Source: Allolobophora icterica
Taxonomy: Eukaryota > Annelida > Clitellata > Crassiclitellata > Lumbricidae
Length of the DNA: 64,000 nucleotides
Direction: 5' to 3'
Assembly (NCBI GenBank): GCA_963556255.1
Contig: OY744605.1
Coordinates: forward strand, 86,644,039-86,708,038
The position numbers and the translations under genes were made by a program. How positions within the stretch are numbered: the stretch's first letter is position 1; each line of letters begins with the position of its first letter. This document shows positions 36,000 to 59,703 of this stretch, piece after piece. A model generated the notes under the pieces. That model searched no databases, was not told where the DNA came from, and saw only the letters and a list, made by a program, of their open reading frames with translations.

Positions 36000-38800
36000 A
36001 TGCATTTAAAACGACAACATTGCAAGAGAAATTGTTATTAGAATGGGTTTATCAAAACAAACGACCATTTGAAATGTCATACAACTTAAGAAGGGAGCTA
36101 ACCAAAGTCCTCGAATACCAGCCTCAGCTTATTTACTCATGTTTCTTCCAATTAAACTTTGTTTCTGGTTGTTTTCTGCTTATTTTACACACTTATATTC
36201 CAGTGTGTGCGAACTATACAAGTTAACGTTTAATTAATTTGTGATGCTGAAACAATAAACTACAAAGAGCAAATAATCGGGGATTCTCAATGATGGATCA
36301 CCAACTTCCCAATTCAGCGTTTTAACTGAACTAAGGCCAACTAACTAAATCATCCCACATGGGTCCATTACAAATGCTCATACCCATCTAGAAACCTACA
36401 ATAAGCCAGAAATAATAACTGATGATGCCATCGCTTTTCAATTAATTACGTATTCTATTGGTCAGCAAATACTAATCACCCGAGGCTCCTCAGCCCCTCA
36501 AACACGTACAACACTCAGCCAACAAAGTTAAACATCTCAAAGGTTTCACTTGGAATCGCAAACTGAACATTTTCTACAAATCGACTCCTAATATTTTGAA
36601 AACGAGACATCACAAAACAGAAAAATGTCCGGTATTCAAGCATCGCCGCTACCATTACTCGATGGGTTCTGGCATGGCGATAATACGGTGCGTTAATGTA
36701 AAACGTCGAAGAAAACTCGATCGAGCCCCGGGTCGGCTCAAAATCATTCACTTTATTTAAAAAAACATGTTTTAAATTCGCAAAATTTTCAAGTTTTGTC
36801 ATTAGAACGTATTTCGTCATCGCGGTAGCTTACAGAATATAATAGCTATGTACGTTCGGTAGTTTATACATTTACCGTTCGATCGATCGATTTGTCGATC
36901 ACGGGGTTCTGATGAAGTGGAAAGGCTCCACTTATTATGAAACTGGTCGAAACCCACCATCTACTTACACCGTCTCTAATCGGAGAGTGTCTTTTAAAAA
37001 CGTACACATAGAAAAACAACGCGTTTCAGCCACTTACCATTATCTACTTTAGCCCCGAAAACCAAGATGGCAGCCACAGATGAAGAGAAATGAATTATTC
37101 ATTACCTATAGACCACGTGACAGTTGAAAACTAAATAATTCACGAAGTTGGTCACGTGGCTAGTACCTTCCAAGCCAGGTATTAATAAATTATTCATTAA
37201 TTTGTTAATTTATACATGACTTGATAGGTCGCTGGCAGCAGCAGCTAAGACTCAAATCAGGTAAATATTAATTATTAAGTGTTCTAGTTCATTATTCATT
37301 AGTTCACAGCCAAAGCAGACTGGTGCCGCTGAGAAAAAATCAATTGCATTAAGTGTAGTAAGATTAAGCCTTCCGATTAGTGTTTTACTCACTTGTAGGA
37401 TTACTTATAGGTTTACAGTGAGCTTGTCGTCAGTAAATTATACAAAGACTTTCATATCCAACCCCGTGCGGTTTAGATGTTACCGGTGCCTACGCCATTG
37501 GGCAAGAGACGGTGCTTCCGCTGAGGGAAGAGTCGTGATCCCAACTTTTCGAAGAACAATGAAATCCTCGTCATACAAATCCATTCTCTTCTGTTCTGTC
37601 CTCGTCGACCTGACCCACTTCGACGAAAATACTGTTTTAACCGACTTCCGCCCGACCTTTACAAAGTTTGGCTGTTGCGCTCAGCAGACTAAAGCGGTGG
37701 TTTAAAGGCCAACGACTGTCAGTCAGTCAGTTGGCGGTTGAGCAGGCCTCGTTCGTCGGTCGGTCGGACGGACGGAGGCCCGCTAGTACGAAGGAGTCGT
37801 TAGGACGGAGACAGCTGTCGGCAGCTGCGATGAAACATCGCTGACAATTATTATGACCTGCTGAGAGTCATAAACCGACTTCGTTAAATATCTATGGCTT
37901 TGTCTGCTGTGTTTTCCTGTACAGCGATGGCGCAGGTCAACGCGTCTCTCACTTGGATTGCGCAGACACTGCCATGGCCTACACATTAGGATCTGTGTTT
38001 GCCATCAACTCTCCGTTCCATCGTAGACACGTCACTTCCTTAGTGACACGGTCATCGGATTCAGTTTGGGATCCAGAGGCTGATCCAGTTTCCATCTGAA
38101 GAGGGAGACTGGCCACCCTGCCAGCATTTTCATAGGCATTATAAATTATGGGATAGGCCTACAAATGACTTCCATACGCTCTATATAAATATGGGTCCCA
38201 CGTGGATCTATGGGATGTTGGCAGGGATCGGAGAGGTTCCATCCGAGAGGTTTCATGGCTGGGTCAGGGCTGTTTCCGGTTGGGAAGTTTGCCTAAGAGA
38301 AATCGTCTCAGATCTCTAAATTAGCTGTCCATTAGGCTCAGTAATGAGAATTGTTTCATCAAAGGCGATACAAGTTCAGGTCCGGACACGATAACTTCAC
38401 GGTACAATATGACGTATACCCAAGTCACGCGCGCGCCAATGGTTTAATTAACCGGCGGATCTTGCCCCCTTCTGTCTCTGGCTTCTCTTGCAAGCAGACT
38501 TGTGGCTTGAACTGGCTTCACTTTATATCATTGGACAACCCCTTTGACATGACACAGCACTAGTATATAAGCTGGTTCCCTGTTTCTCTAATCTGGTGGA
38601 CTTATATCTTGGTGAAAACTGTCATCTGTTTGTCACTGAAGATGCCTGGAAAGAAGTCCAGGTGACTTAATTACGCTGAACGGTTGTCATGGTCCAACGA
38701 CTTCTGTTGAAAATGTCACGGATGACTTACGTGTCTAACTGGTGAAAAATCCCTGTCGTCTGCGGTCATTCCACAAAGAACGAACGAGTCAGATTGTTTC
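36000..38800. other. CBP upstream region, mostly unassigned
   Basis: Contains the probable first exon at 37.04 kb. The rest is unassigned, including a 100-codon minus-strand frame at 36515-36820 with no family resemblance. GATGAAGTGGAAAGGCTCC at about 36912 looks repetitive. Confidence 0.35.
37038..37110 (-). promoter_or_regulatory. CREBBP: probable CBP non-coding first exon and core promoter
   Basis: A strong minus-strand donor (ATAATG|GTAAGTG) lies at 37038. A YY1-like motif, AAGATGGC (37064-37071, plus strand), sits just inside, as in many animal housekeeping promoters where YY1 marks the first exon. If spliced to 32936 the ATG at the exon end would read ATG AAT TAA, a minimal upstream ORF. 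The upstream limit is a guess and there is no transcript evidence. Confidence 0.4.
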
Positions 38801-38809
38801 AGAACTACG

Positions 38810-39035
38810 TATGTAGGAGAAGACATGTCATCAACGCTCTATTCTCTGTCTTCTCTGTCTCTGGCCCAGCGACCTGGAATGGGCTTCCAGTAGCGCTGCA
38901 TGCACCTGACCCCTATTGATTGCTCTTCTCTGTTCCTCTCTTGCCTTAAACTGTCTTGTTTGACCGGGGTTGGACTGGGAGCGCTCCTGAGTAGATGACC
39001 TTGAAGGGGCGCTATGTAAGACCTCTGTAATAATA
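38810..39035 (+). mobile_element. LINE 3' end
   Basis: Reads VSGPATWNGLPVALHAP in one frame, then GGGGCGCTATGTAAGACC with a TAATAATAAT tail. Confidence 0.65.
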
Positions 39036-39145
39036 ATAATAATATTCGTCTGAAATTTTAACGAAGGCGCTATCAACTGTCACATGCCAGGACTAAACCA
39101 CAGGACTGATTAGACATTCATTAGTTGCATCGTTTCGCTCATACT

Positions 39146-39344
39146 CAGTGCTCGAAGTGGGACGGTATGAAACGGTATGCCATACCGGCACCTCTCCTGG
39201 CCGGCTGAAAGCATACCGGAACTTCTCCAGGCGAAAGATCCATATCGGTATGCCCCAAACACACATCGGTATCGGGGAGGGCGAGGGAAGGGGAATGGTT
39301 CTTATATCCATACCGGCACCTATTGTTTCCCACTTCGAGCCCTG
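39146..39344. mobile_element. hAT MITE, 199 bp
   Basis: Ends CAGTGCTCGAAGTGGGA and inverted CAGGGCTCGAAGTGGGA; flanks CTCATACT and CTCATGCT (7 of 8). Internal direct repeats of a CATACCGGCACCT type. Confidence 0.82.
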
Positions 39345-39689
39345 CTCATGCTTCTCTAAAAGTGGCGCTATACAAATATTGACCACTACGATGACGATCA
39401 CCGTAATCTATAGATCAGTCATTTTCCGGTAACATATGTCGCAATCACTAATTGAAGTAGCAAAAAAATTTGTTTGGCACACTAGGCCTACATTGATTTT
39501 TGTTTGGAACAAATCTTGAATGTTTCTATTTCACAAATAGCCTACGTATTTGGTTTTGCACTAATATGTAAAATTATGAAGTTTTAGCAGAAATAATAGC
39601 CCTACTGAAAAATTTGTCCACTGCGTTACTCCTCCGTTACCAAACACATAATATTATGAGCTGCCCTACATTAATGATCTCTTACTCTC

Positions 39690-40078
39690 TCTGTTCCTTT
39701 CGCACGCACCGCTACTACGCAGCAGCGCGCTTTCTCCTTGGTTGGACCCACAATTTGGAATTGGCTTCCTCCTGAGCTGCGGTCTCTTACTCGAAACTCG
39801 TCCACCGCTTTCTTCTCTGCTCTAAAGACTGTTTTCTTTCGCCGGGATTGGCCTGAGAGTGCCTCTGAATAGCTTCGTTGAATGGGCGCTATATAAATGT
39901 CTGATTGATTGACTGACTGACTGACTGACTGACTGACTGACTGACTGACTGACTGACTGACTGACTGACTGACTGACTGACTGACTGACTGACTGACTGA
40001 CTGACTGACTGACTGACTGACTGACTGACTGACTGACTGACTGACTGACTGACTGACTGACTGATTGATTGATTGATT
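39690..40078 (+). mobile_element. LINE 3' end with (TGAC)n tail
   Basis: GAGTGCCTCTGAATAGC and GGGCGCTATATAAATGTC lead into about 40 TGAC/TGAT units (39903-40078). Confidence 0.72.
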
Positions 40079-40670
40079 AGGCCTATAAATATTATGTTAA
40101 GATCATATACGGCTAATAATTACAATCGATTATAATCGATCGATGTTTCGATACTTTTCTCTTTAGTTTAATATTTCAATTTAGTTATTTTAAAAAGTGT
40201 TATTCTTCGAGTGTAGGCCTATAGACCTAGTCTTTGCATTGAGAACCACGAGCTCCTCCCTCAAGAAAATTTGACAAATTATGAGCCTTTAAAAATAAAA
40301 ATACTTGATCGTTTTAAATCTGAACGTGTTTAGTTAAATAGGACAACATGACAGACGGAGCATATAACTTTTGTTATCGTAGCTTTTGTTACCATAGCTT
40401 TTGTTATCATAGCTTAATTTTGTTACCATACAGGGGCGCCTCCAGGCGTACGCACTTACACAAGTGCGTAAGCGCTAAACGGATAAGAAATAAAAAAAAT
40501 AAAAGTAAAAAAGTGATATAGGCCTAATTATTATTAAATTATAAAATTATAATTAATAACTTAAGTACTATGGATCCAGGGTTTAACTATACATATCTTA
40601 TAGCAACAAAGGCTGTTGACGTCGACAGGAATTGTTGTTGGCATATTACAGCTCTCGAGTTTAACTTAAG

Positions 40671-40950
40671 TACTAGTTTTAATATTAGTTAAACTAACAG
40701 TCTAACGCCAACTAGGCCTACTAGTTTTAATATTAGTTAAACTAACAGTCTAACGCCAACTACTAGTTTTAATATTAGTTAAACTAGGCCTAACAGTCTA
40801 ACGCCAACTACTAGTTTTAATATTAGTTAAAGTTTAACTAATATTAAAACTAGTAGTTGGCGTTAAACTGTTAGTTTAACTGTTAAACTAACAGTTTAAC
40901 GCCAACTACTAGTTTTAATATTAGTTAAACTAATAGTCTAGCGCCATCTA
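40671..40950. repeat. 55-bp direct and inverted repeat cluster
   Basis: About six units of TACTAGTTTTAATATTAGTT then AAACTAACAGTCTAACGCCA. One unit is inverted, forming palindromes centred near 40830 and 40880. Confidence 0.88.
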
Positions 40951-41329
40951 GTGAATTGAAAATAATTACCGTGATATTATTGCAATTTCTTGTTTAAAAA
41001 CTATCAAATTTTCGCTCTTACTGTCTTCTGAATTTATTTTCAGAAAAAGTAGTACACTAGGCCTAAATAACTTACTAACTTACACGCGCGAAAAATTTTA
41101 TAACTCGAGTACAAAAAATGTGATGACCTTTTTGGTGTTTCTTCAGAATTTGGGTGGTCCTATGTATGGCGTGTCCCTCCACTGTTAAAGGTGGGGGTCT
41201 TGTCCCCCTCGACCCCACCGGGATCGCCGCCCATGCTTACAACTGTTCGTTTCCATTAGGCCTACTTTTTCAAGTAGGGCCTATGATCCACTCCGCTCAA
41301 CCCGCTCCTCTTCCGATTTCCCCTCCCCT

Positions 41330-41445
41330 GTCTATCAATATCGATTATGATTTGACTGAGCGCCTGTGAATAAGCTGGTACCGGCGACTTCGCTTTTTGG
41401 GCGCTGTAGAAATCGTAATCGTAATCGTAATCTCGAGATTAGGAT
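41330..41445 (+). mobile_element. LINE 3' terminus, (TCGTAA)n tail
   Basis: GAGCGCCTGTGAATAAGCTG and GGGCGCTGTAGAAATCG then TCGTAA units; same terminal structure as the 47.6 kb LINE. Confidence 0.65.
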
Positions 41446-42179
41446 TACGATTGGTGGACCTTGTTGGTAACTAAATCTAAATTATATCACAAAATGATGT
41501 CAGGCAGCGAGTCAACCATAAAACGATTTCGAGAGACCCTATGGTCCTATTAAATTTTCGAAATGCTGCTGCTCGTAGTCGTATACCATCGTTTGACGTA
41601 GCCTCCAGTTTAACGGTGCATCAAAGAAGATTACCTGATGGTGATGGGAGGTGAAGTTTGTTCTCTGCGAAATTTTTAAAAAACTTACTTCATTTTTAGG
41701 TATTTGCTCCAGCTTTTACAGAAAGAAATAGGCTATTATAAACTTGTCAAAATGGAGAGACCACATAGCTGAATAGTTGACAAGTGGTTAAATGAACTGG
41801 CGTGTCCATAAAGCCTGGTTGGTGTTGAGGAGTTAAAAACTTGTAGTCGGAAGATCTGTGGAATGCCTTCGTTATGAGAAATTCGCACTAAATAATCGAT
41901 GCTACTTATCGGTTTGTACATAAATAGATGTTATTTTACAGGTAGTGCAAACTGCATAGGTTAACTTAAGTACAGAAATTCAAACACGTCTGTTGAATAC
42001 TCATGATCGAATTCCAGCTTCACATCTTCTACCTCAGAATGTCGGCTTCATGACAGATTCTCCGTGGACAACGATGTTCCGGTTGGACTGGAACGTTGGC
42101 AATTCAAGTGGAAGAACGTGGACCAGAAAACAAACATCTCCTTCAAGACGGTCTGCCTATGACGAAGGATCTATATCCA

Positions 42180-42690
42180 AGTCTGAACACAATATATATG
42201 ATTTTATTCTCTATCCCTCTCTCGATACCCGATCACTACGCATCCCAAGTTCTCCAACCGAACCATATCCCATAATCCCACACTGCACCACGACTCTGGA
42301 ACGATCTCTCTCCCAAATTCCGCAGAATCTCGATCGGTTCCTCCATGCATCATCATTACCATGCAGTCACCCTCCATCATCGATCTGCCTCATTCTCTTC
42401 TACTTAATCAATCCCAGGCTATCCACCAAAAATAAAAGTCTCGCCTTTTCAAGAATTCCTGCCCTCACTCATCTGATCCTCCACTTTCCAATTCTTCTCG
42501 ACCTAAACGACATCCGTTGCTCGGCCTCCCTCTCTTGATCTGGACGCCTGGAAACCGGAAGCGGACCTGCTTTTGAATACCCTTTGGAAACCCTTCGGAC
42601 TCTGCAAGGCGCTCGTGAATAAGCCGTGCCCTGCGTTTTGCTTTCGAGTGGCGCCTTAGAGGTTCGGAGTTTACGATTACGATTACAATG
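42180..42690 (+). mobile_element. LINE 3' end, same family as the 47.6 kb copy
   Basis: Aligned order of CGATACCCGATCACTACGC, a coding end, one copy of the CTGGAAACCGGA unit, GTGGCGCCTTAGAGG and GATTACGATTAC. Confidence 0.7.
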
Positions 42691-42699
42691 TAGCATCAG

Positions 42700-44328
42700 G
42701 TGTTTAATTGAGATTTCCTAAACTAGCGCTATAGAACGGTTCTGTTCATATTACTGTATACGTCTGCGTGGTTTCAACGGACGCAGCCCCGAGTACCGAA
42801 GTTAGGTAACTCTCGACAAAGTACTTTGATCAATCCGTAGTCGGTAGGTCAGCAAAGATCGACTGTTCCGGGAAGAACTGCAGGAACCCAGAAGGTTCAT
42901 TCTGCTGGCCACGCCACTCCTTGAAACCATGTCGACCGAGGCAGATGGCTCAGCTTAAAGCTAATCCTCTGTCGTGGACGATAGATCCAGGATACGACAC
43001 ATAACCCGTCAACCGGAATCCTTTGGTTGGTTCTACGTGTGTGAGTGGGACCACTACTGGCGACTCTTCCTGTTGACTGCGCAGTCTGCCAGCTGATGCA
43101 AATATTCTACTTCTTAATGACATTTAACGACACGCAGGTTAGCGCAGAGAGTGTCTCTTTGAGGGGCGTTATAGGCCTATAGTGTCCCGTTACAATTATC
43201 ATTTATTATTTATTCTATTAATCAGCAACCAACATCTGTTATTCCCTTCCTAATCTTACTTTACTAGGTCATCGACAGTTTCAAGCTTTTCCTACAAAGG
43301 AAATTTTGCACCTTTTTTTAATTTCAGTGAAACAAATATTTGAGATTTGCTTATTATTTAATTGGAAGAAAGGTCATTTGATTTCGCTGAAGTTCTCTCT
43401 GGGACAGAAAACCGTGTGAGCGAAATTTTGAGCGTTTCAGTGACCCCTTCAAACCGAAAAGCAACTCCAGAAGTAGCCTTAATTAACATAATGCCTAACA
43501 CAAGTGCTCACATTTTAAAGAATTGAAAGTCGATATGTGTTCAACAGTTGCAGTTAAGAACAATAAACCCCTTTGTATCAGCGGCGCTCATCGAATTCCG
43601 CAATCCTGAGATACCTCAAGGAAATATAAGCACCAAAAAAATAATAAGGTAATAGGCCTACTAATAGTAATAGCAAACAATAGGCCTAATAGTTACAACG
43701 ATAATAGTAATAACAACAAAACTAATAGTAATAAATTAATAATATAATAAATAATAAAAAAAAGTAATAATAGTAATGATAGTTCCAATATTATTAATTT
43801 AATAATAATAATAATTTATATTAGCTGTATATCGGAGGGCGTAATCAGGTCATCATGGTAAATGATCTTCAACGTAATTGATAAGGTCAAGAGGGTTCAA
43901 AAGTCAAATCATCATCGCACTACTTAGGACGATAAGTGTTTGCAACGAGATAAATCCATTAATTACAATGATCTATCAATTGCTTCTTCATTTATCACAT
44001 AAAATTTTATTAGCTATTAATTAATTCTTAATTACTACGAAAGGCATCCAGTGTATCAGAAGTGGACTGGCGATAAGAGCTTCGACATTCCTCTTCTCAG
44101 CTCAATAAATGTTCCGATTTGCTTTCGAGAAAAGAAAATGAAATTCCGAGGAAGAAACTTCGATATGTGGACATTCAAAGAAAACGAGAATTCACTGATT
44201 CCTTGACCTAGGTCACTCCTTCTGCAGACCTCTGTCCCGAAGGGCAAAGGTTAACTAAGTTGTTGGAATACGGATTCATCCAAGGGCTTTATCTACACGG
44301 GCGTCAACCCGTGCCGCTGCCCCCGCAG
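42700..44328. other. unassigned intergenic sequence
   Basis: No gene seen. AT-rich ATAATA tract at 43640-43820; a short AGGGGCGTTATAGGCC word near 43155 may be another LINE terminus. Confidence 0.4.
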
Positions 44329-55399
<11,071 letters not shown>

Positions 55400-55454
55400 C
55401 TCCTCTCTCTGAAACAACGCAACAGAACTGAACGCACTGAACCAGACATACAAT

Positions 55455-55590
55455 GCACAGCCAAGTGTGTGTCTGTGTGTCTGTATGTGTGTGTATGCGT
55501 GTGTATGTCTGTGTGTCTGTGTATCTGTGTGTGTATGTGTGTATTTGTGTGTGTCTGTGTTACGTGTGTATGCGTGTATGTATGTATTAA
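55455..55590. repeat. (TG)n-rich microsatellite upstream of GRXCR exon 1
   Basis: Interrupted TGTG/TATG tract about 50 bp 5' of the acceptor; it creates the His/Thr-rich upstream frame that I did not accept as coding. Confidence 0.9.
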
Positions 55591-55639
55591 TCAGAATTTC
55601 TTGCGATCTAACAACAGAAAACCAGGATTGAACCAAATG

Positions 55640-55930
55640 GTTTTCAATCGGTTGCGGAATACAGGTAAAGAAAGACGAAGGAGTTCATGTCTGTAGGGAA
55701 CCTATTCCAGAAAGACTGACCGACCACAGCGAAGCTTCTGTGCTGTACTGTGGATGTTATGGTTGAGGGAACAACCAGGTCACTCTGTGCAGCAGAGCGA
55801 AGAAATCTTCGGCCAGGAAAGGATGAGACAGAGACACACAACTGCCTTAGAGAAGATGGAACACAGCTGCTCACCAAGGCAACTACTCATAAGCATTAGG
55901 ATCTTAAGTTCAATACTTTAAGAATATATG
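55640..55930 (-). mobile_element. LINE reverse transcriptase C-terminal remnant
   Basis: Minus-strand frame with VQHRSFAVVGQSFWNRFP, the VxGPxLWNxLP-like C-terminus. Confidence 0.6.
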
Positions 55931-56950
55931 TATCACTCGTGTATGTATGTATGTATGAGTTATCTGTCTGTGTGTATGTATGTAATGTGTGAATGTAGAC
56001 ATCTAATACGAGGCCTGTCAAACCTCCGTGGCTATGAAGGTGATCAAGACAAGGTCAACAGAAACCAAATGTTCAACAGAGAGTCACTCATCCGTCGCTC
56101 GCTCTAGGAAGAAAAATGTCCTCTGCTAATGCAAGTGCACAGGTCAACGGCGTTGATTTAAAGCTTCGTTTCATCGCCCTTCACATTCTCAGATTTCACA
56201 GAGACGTGACATTGGCATGCATGACTGCATCGCAGGTTCTCTAAGGCGAGACCGAGTCGGGGCTAGAAACATTGGCCTCGAACATCGATCAATGTATGAC
56301 ATCAGCCGAGTCCGATCCAGCTTTTGGACTCGATTCAACCCAGCGAACAGATGATCTTCTAGACCCAGGTTAGTTCAGTCCCAGGCTGATCAGGAGTGCC
56401 TACAATTGAGGCGAAATCAATGCAATGTAATGTTAATCTTCGAAATTTCGCAGCGACACACAAAAGCCACGTAAGGGAAACCGCTTCATTCACCGGGACT
56501 ATATCAAATCAAGTCCTCGATAGCCAGGTTGCTTGGTCCGTTCCGGTGCCAGGCCAGAATCGAGGAGACAACATGATGCTAGGGCCTACAATCGAAACTG
56601 AACAGACTTCAAGGACAGAATGAGTTTCCGCTGCTATGCATTGAGTTCTGTCTTCTTTTAGGAAAGGGTCTTTACAAGAGTTTTCTTACATTGCAGTAAA
56701 TTGAGGCTAATTTAACTCTGATGTATCCTTGTACCATCTGAAAATGATCTCAGCAGCATAGACTGATCACAGCAGCTGGCCAAACATTCTCCCGTCTTAT
56801 ACAGTCTAACTGTATACGTTGCATGTTTTAACATGACCATATATGTACCACAACTACTTCGATCCCTGTCCACGTTTCTCATCATCAATACGGCTCTTGG
56901 TCCACATCGACCCCTCCCTCTTCTCCCTAGACATTGCTGCTTCGGTTGAG

Positions 56951-56992
56951 GGGTGTGCGCGATGGTTTAGTGGTTAGCACGTTGGACTGTCA
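56951..56992 (+). mobile_element. SINE family B head
   Basis: GATGGTTTAGTGGTTAGCAC then GTTGGACTGTCAA; cut off by the LINE terminus that follows. Confidence 0.6.
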
Positions 56993-57180
56993 ATCAATCA
57001 ATCAAGGTGAATCAACTGAGCATTTATATAGCGCCCCTTCAAGGAAGCTATTCAGAGGTGCTCCCAGCCCAACCCCGGCGAAAGAGAACAGTCTTTAGAG
57101 CAGAGAAGAAAGCAGAGGACGAGTCTCGAGGAAGAGACCGCAGCTCATGAGGAAGACCATTCCAAATTGTGGGTCCAACG
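56990..57180 (-). mobile_element. LINE 3' end with TCAA tail
   Basis: Left to right: TCAATCAATCAATCAAGG, then TATATAGCGCCCCTTCAAGG and GAGGTGCTCCCAGCCC; the reverse of the 39.8 kb terminus. Confidence 0.7.
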
Positions 57181-57753
57181 ACGGAGATGTCTGTGACTCA
57201 AATCCAATTGTCTTCAAGATTTCTCATCCGCCTCAGAACCAACTCAGATATAACGAATACACGGACAGTCTGAGGAAAGATCTGACAGCGAGGGAGAGGG
57301 ATGGGCACCAGCGCCTATATGCCGAGGCTGAGAAAATGAAGTCGCCAACACTTTGAATCATACCCATGAGTAGCTTAAGGGACTGCTCTTTCTTCGTTTT
57401 ATTCTTAAGGTCACTTGCTCCATTGTCACCGTCAAACAATTCACTCGAAGCTATACATGTATATTACTAAATTACTAGGCCAATATTGTTGTCGTCGGTG
57501 TTCTTGAACACAAGGTTACGACCGATGTCGCTCCTGTCTAGTTCATCCAAAATACTCCAGATGTGACCAGAAGGACCGAACTCCCTGTGAACATCAGCGC
57601 CTTGACTCTTTTCTTCGAGTCTCTTCGTTGATTTTAAATCCCCCAAACAGAGGAAGAGGAAATCCTCTAACCTACGTATACAACTTACTTCTGAGCTGGT
57701 TGAGTGGAGAAGTGGAGCCCCAAATGGTTATGACGATGGTGTGTGGCACTTAC

Positions 57754-57900
57754 CTCAGAAAGAACCGTTGCTCAGAGGTGAAGAGAAAGACGTAGAACCG
57801 AGAAACACGAGCTAGCTTTCTGCAAATGTCGTCCTATGTCTGTTGTTGTCTGTTGTCTAAATCGTTGGCGTTCCTTCCTTTGAATCTGCAGAAGTGGACA
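57754..57900 (-). other. possible GRXCR 5' untranslated exon
   Basis: A strong minus-strand donor (CTGAG|GTAAGTGCC) at 57754 lies upstream of the coding exon acceptor at 55408, with no coding frame recognised. It would make a plausible untranslated first exon; its upstream limit is unknown. Confidence 0.3.
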
Positions 57901-57909
57901 TAAGACTTA

Positions 57910-58438
57910 GAAGACGTTTACGATCGCACAAGCACTTCTATCGCAAATGAAGAAGCTTCATATATGTACACTTCCTTTGAAACTACCCGCTATATATACG
58001 CACGTACACACGCATACAACGCACGCATACACTGGGAGAGAGACAAGCGCACAGACGCGCACAATGAGAGAGACACGTACTGTGCTGTTAGTTCTGAGTG
58101 TGAACTATTTGATCTGAAGCGACTGTATAATCCTACGCCCATACAGGACAGAGTTTTATTTAGGCCTTAGACCTCTGCCAGTCAAATAGATCTCCTGTTT
58201 ATAAACGGCTTTTGTATAGTCTGATCAATTATAGGCCAACTTAGGCCGTTGTATGCAATCGTTTATAGCAGAGGCCGACCATTGTACACAGGCGATGATG
58301 TGAATCACGTACGTAAGTGTATGATGGGCTTAAGGTCTCAATGAAGTGATCTGCAGAGGAATGTTCTTTTCATAGGCGTCGATGATCGACCCGCCGAAGA
58401 CTTCCTTGTTCAATATGAGTACCTGTCTTACAGTAGAG
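57910..58438. other. unassigned intergenic sequence
   Basis: A short ACGCACG microsatellite near 58000; nothing else recognised. Confidence 0.35.
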
Positions 58439-58560
58439 CAGTGGTTTTCAACCGGGGTTCCGCGGAACCCGGGGGTTCCGCGGGCGTCGGCCAGGGGTTC
58501 CGCGGCAGCAGTCTTAAATTAAAAAAACACCAACTGAATTCACAAAACGATGAGCAATTA
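58439..58560 (+). mobile_element. partial hAT terminus
   Basis: Begins CAGTGGTTTTCAACCGGGG followed by repeated GGTTCCGCGG words, a common hAT end. No right terminus recognised. Confidence 0.5.
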
Positions 58561-59180
58561 GCAGAATTCTTCACAGCTTTCATGCGTTCATGCTATAGAC
58601 ACAATTCTATGTTAAAATAATTGACATTATTACGGGAACGTATTGTTGCATTCCTATATTTGCATTTCATTTTTACGCGGATAAACGGCAGGAGTAGGCT
58701 AACCAGACGCTCTGAGGTAGTCACACATCTTGGTGTCGATTTGGTTTCATTATCCCCAAGCTGTTCTCGTTTGGGATAGAGGGAGAATGTGCCGACAGCA
58801 GCCCTGAATTGCTGAGATGAAGTTGGGTCAGGCCGAGTGCCAACCACTTCGTGTAGTTGTGATGCAGCCTGTTCACAGACCGTTGTGTACGTATAACCTC
58901 GTATATGATCTGGGGCGGAGGGCGGGCACATACCATTACCGATGGTTGGAACCGCGAGAGTGTCACCCAAGGAGGCAGGTACCCGAAAGTGGATCGGAAA
59001 CTGCTATGCGGCCGCCTGCATACGCGAATTGTTGTTGGTCCGGAGACTGACGTTCTGTTGCAAGCTTGGCGAAATCTGGAACCCCCAACCCCAGGAGAGG
59101 AAGAAGTGGGCTCACTACAGTCTACTTGGAACTAGCGATGGATCAAGGCACTCAGTGGACGAGTGTCCCACTACCCATCA
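58560..59180. other. unassigned intergenic sequence
   Basis: A 125-codon minus-strand frame at 58593-58970 has no recognised family; it may be decayed transposon sequence. Confidence 0.3.
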
Positions 59181-59187
59181 GTGTATA

Positions 59188-59393
59188 CAGGGCCGTAGGA
59201 AGGATTTTGTTTGGGGGAGGGGTGTTTTCTGTTTCGGGGGGTGTTTTCTCGTCCTTGAGCAAGCCGAAATGCAACCGAGTCAAACGACCATGGGGTTTGA
59301 CGTTAGTAAATGCATTATTTTATTTTTACATTATTTAATTTCGGGGGGTGCTTAAACACCAAAAACACCCCCCCCCCCCTAGCTACGACCTTG
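59188..59393. mobile_element. hAT MITE, 206 bp, perfect 8-bp target duplication
   Basis: AGTGTATA at 59180-59187 and 59394-59401. Ends CAGGGCCGTAGGAAGG and inverted CAAGGTCGTAGCTAGG. Subterminal GGGGGTGTTTT words pair with CACCCCCCCCC. Confidence 0.87.
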
Positions 59394-59506
59394 AGTGTAT
59401 ATATATTTCTAAAAGCCTGCATCAGAGATGCAAAAAACTTATATTATGCCTAACAGTTTAATTTTCTAAAATCTAAACATTATATCAACATTAGGCCTAC
59501 AAATTA

Positions 59507-59703
59507 CCAGTCTTGTTGTCCTCGAGACCAAGGTCTTGGTCTCGAGTGCACTCGAGTTCGTTTTTAAAAGTCTTGGTCTTGGTCTTGGTCTTGAGGTTCA
59601 TGGTCTTGGTCTTGGTCTTGGTCTTGAGGTTCAAGGTCTTGGTCTTGAGGTTTAAAGTCTTGGTCTTGGTCTCGCAAGACCAAGACCAAGACCGGCTGTT
59701 AAT
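59507..59703 (+). repeat. palindromic CTTGGT minisatellite
   Basis: Repeats of GGTCTTGGTCTTGAGGTTC with inverted flanks (GAGACCAAGGTCTTGGTCTC at the left, TCTCGCAAGACCAAGACC at the right). It may be a terminal structure of the adjacent hAT remnant. Confidence 0.7.

Noticed and set aside
36515..36820. 100-codon minus-strand frame near the CBP promoter
   Set aside because: No family resemblance, no splice context, and AT-rich composition like intron sequence.
55400..55636. Upstream extension of the GRXCR first coding frame beginning MVQSWF
   Set aside because: The extra residues are Thr/His repeats from a TG microsatellite and cross a good splice acceptor at 55408.
58593..58970. 125-codon minus-strand frame
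   Set aside because: No recognisable domain; lies next to a partial hAT terminus and may be transposon debris.
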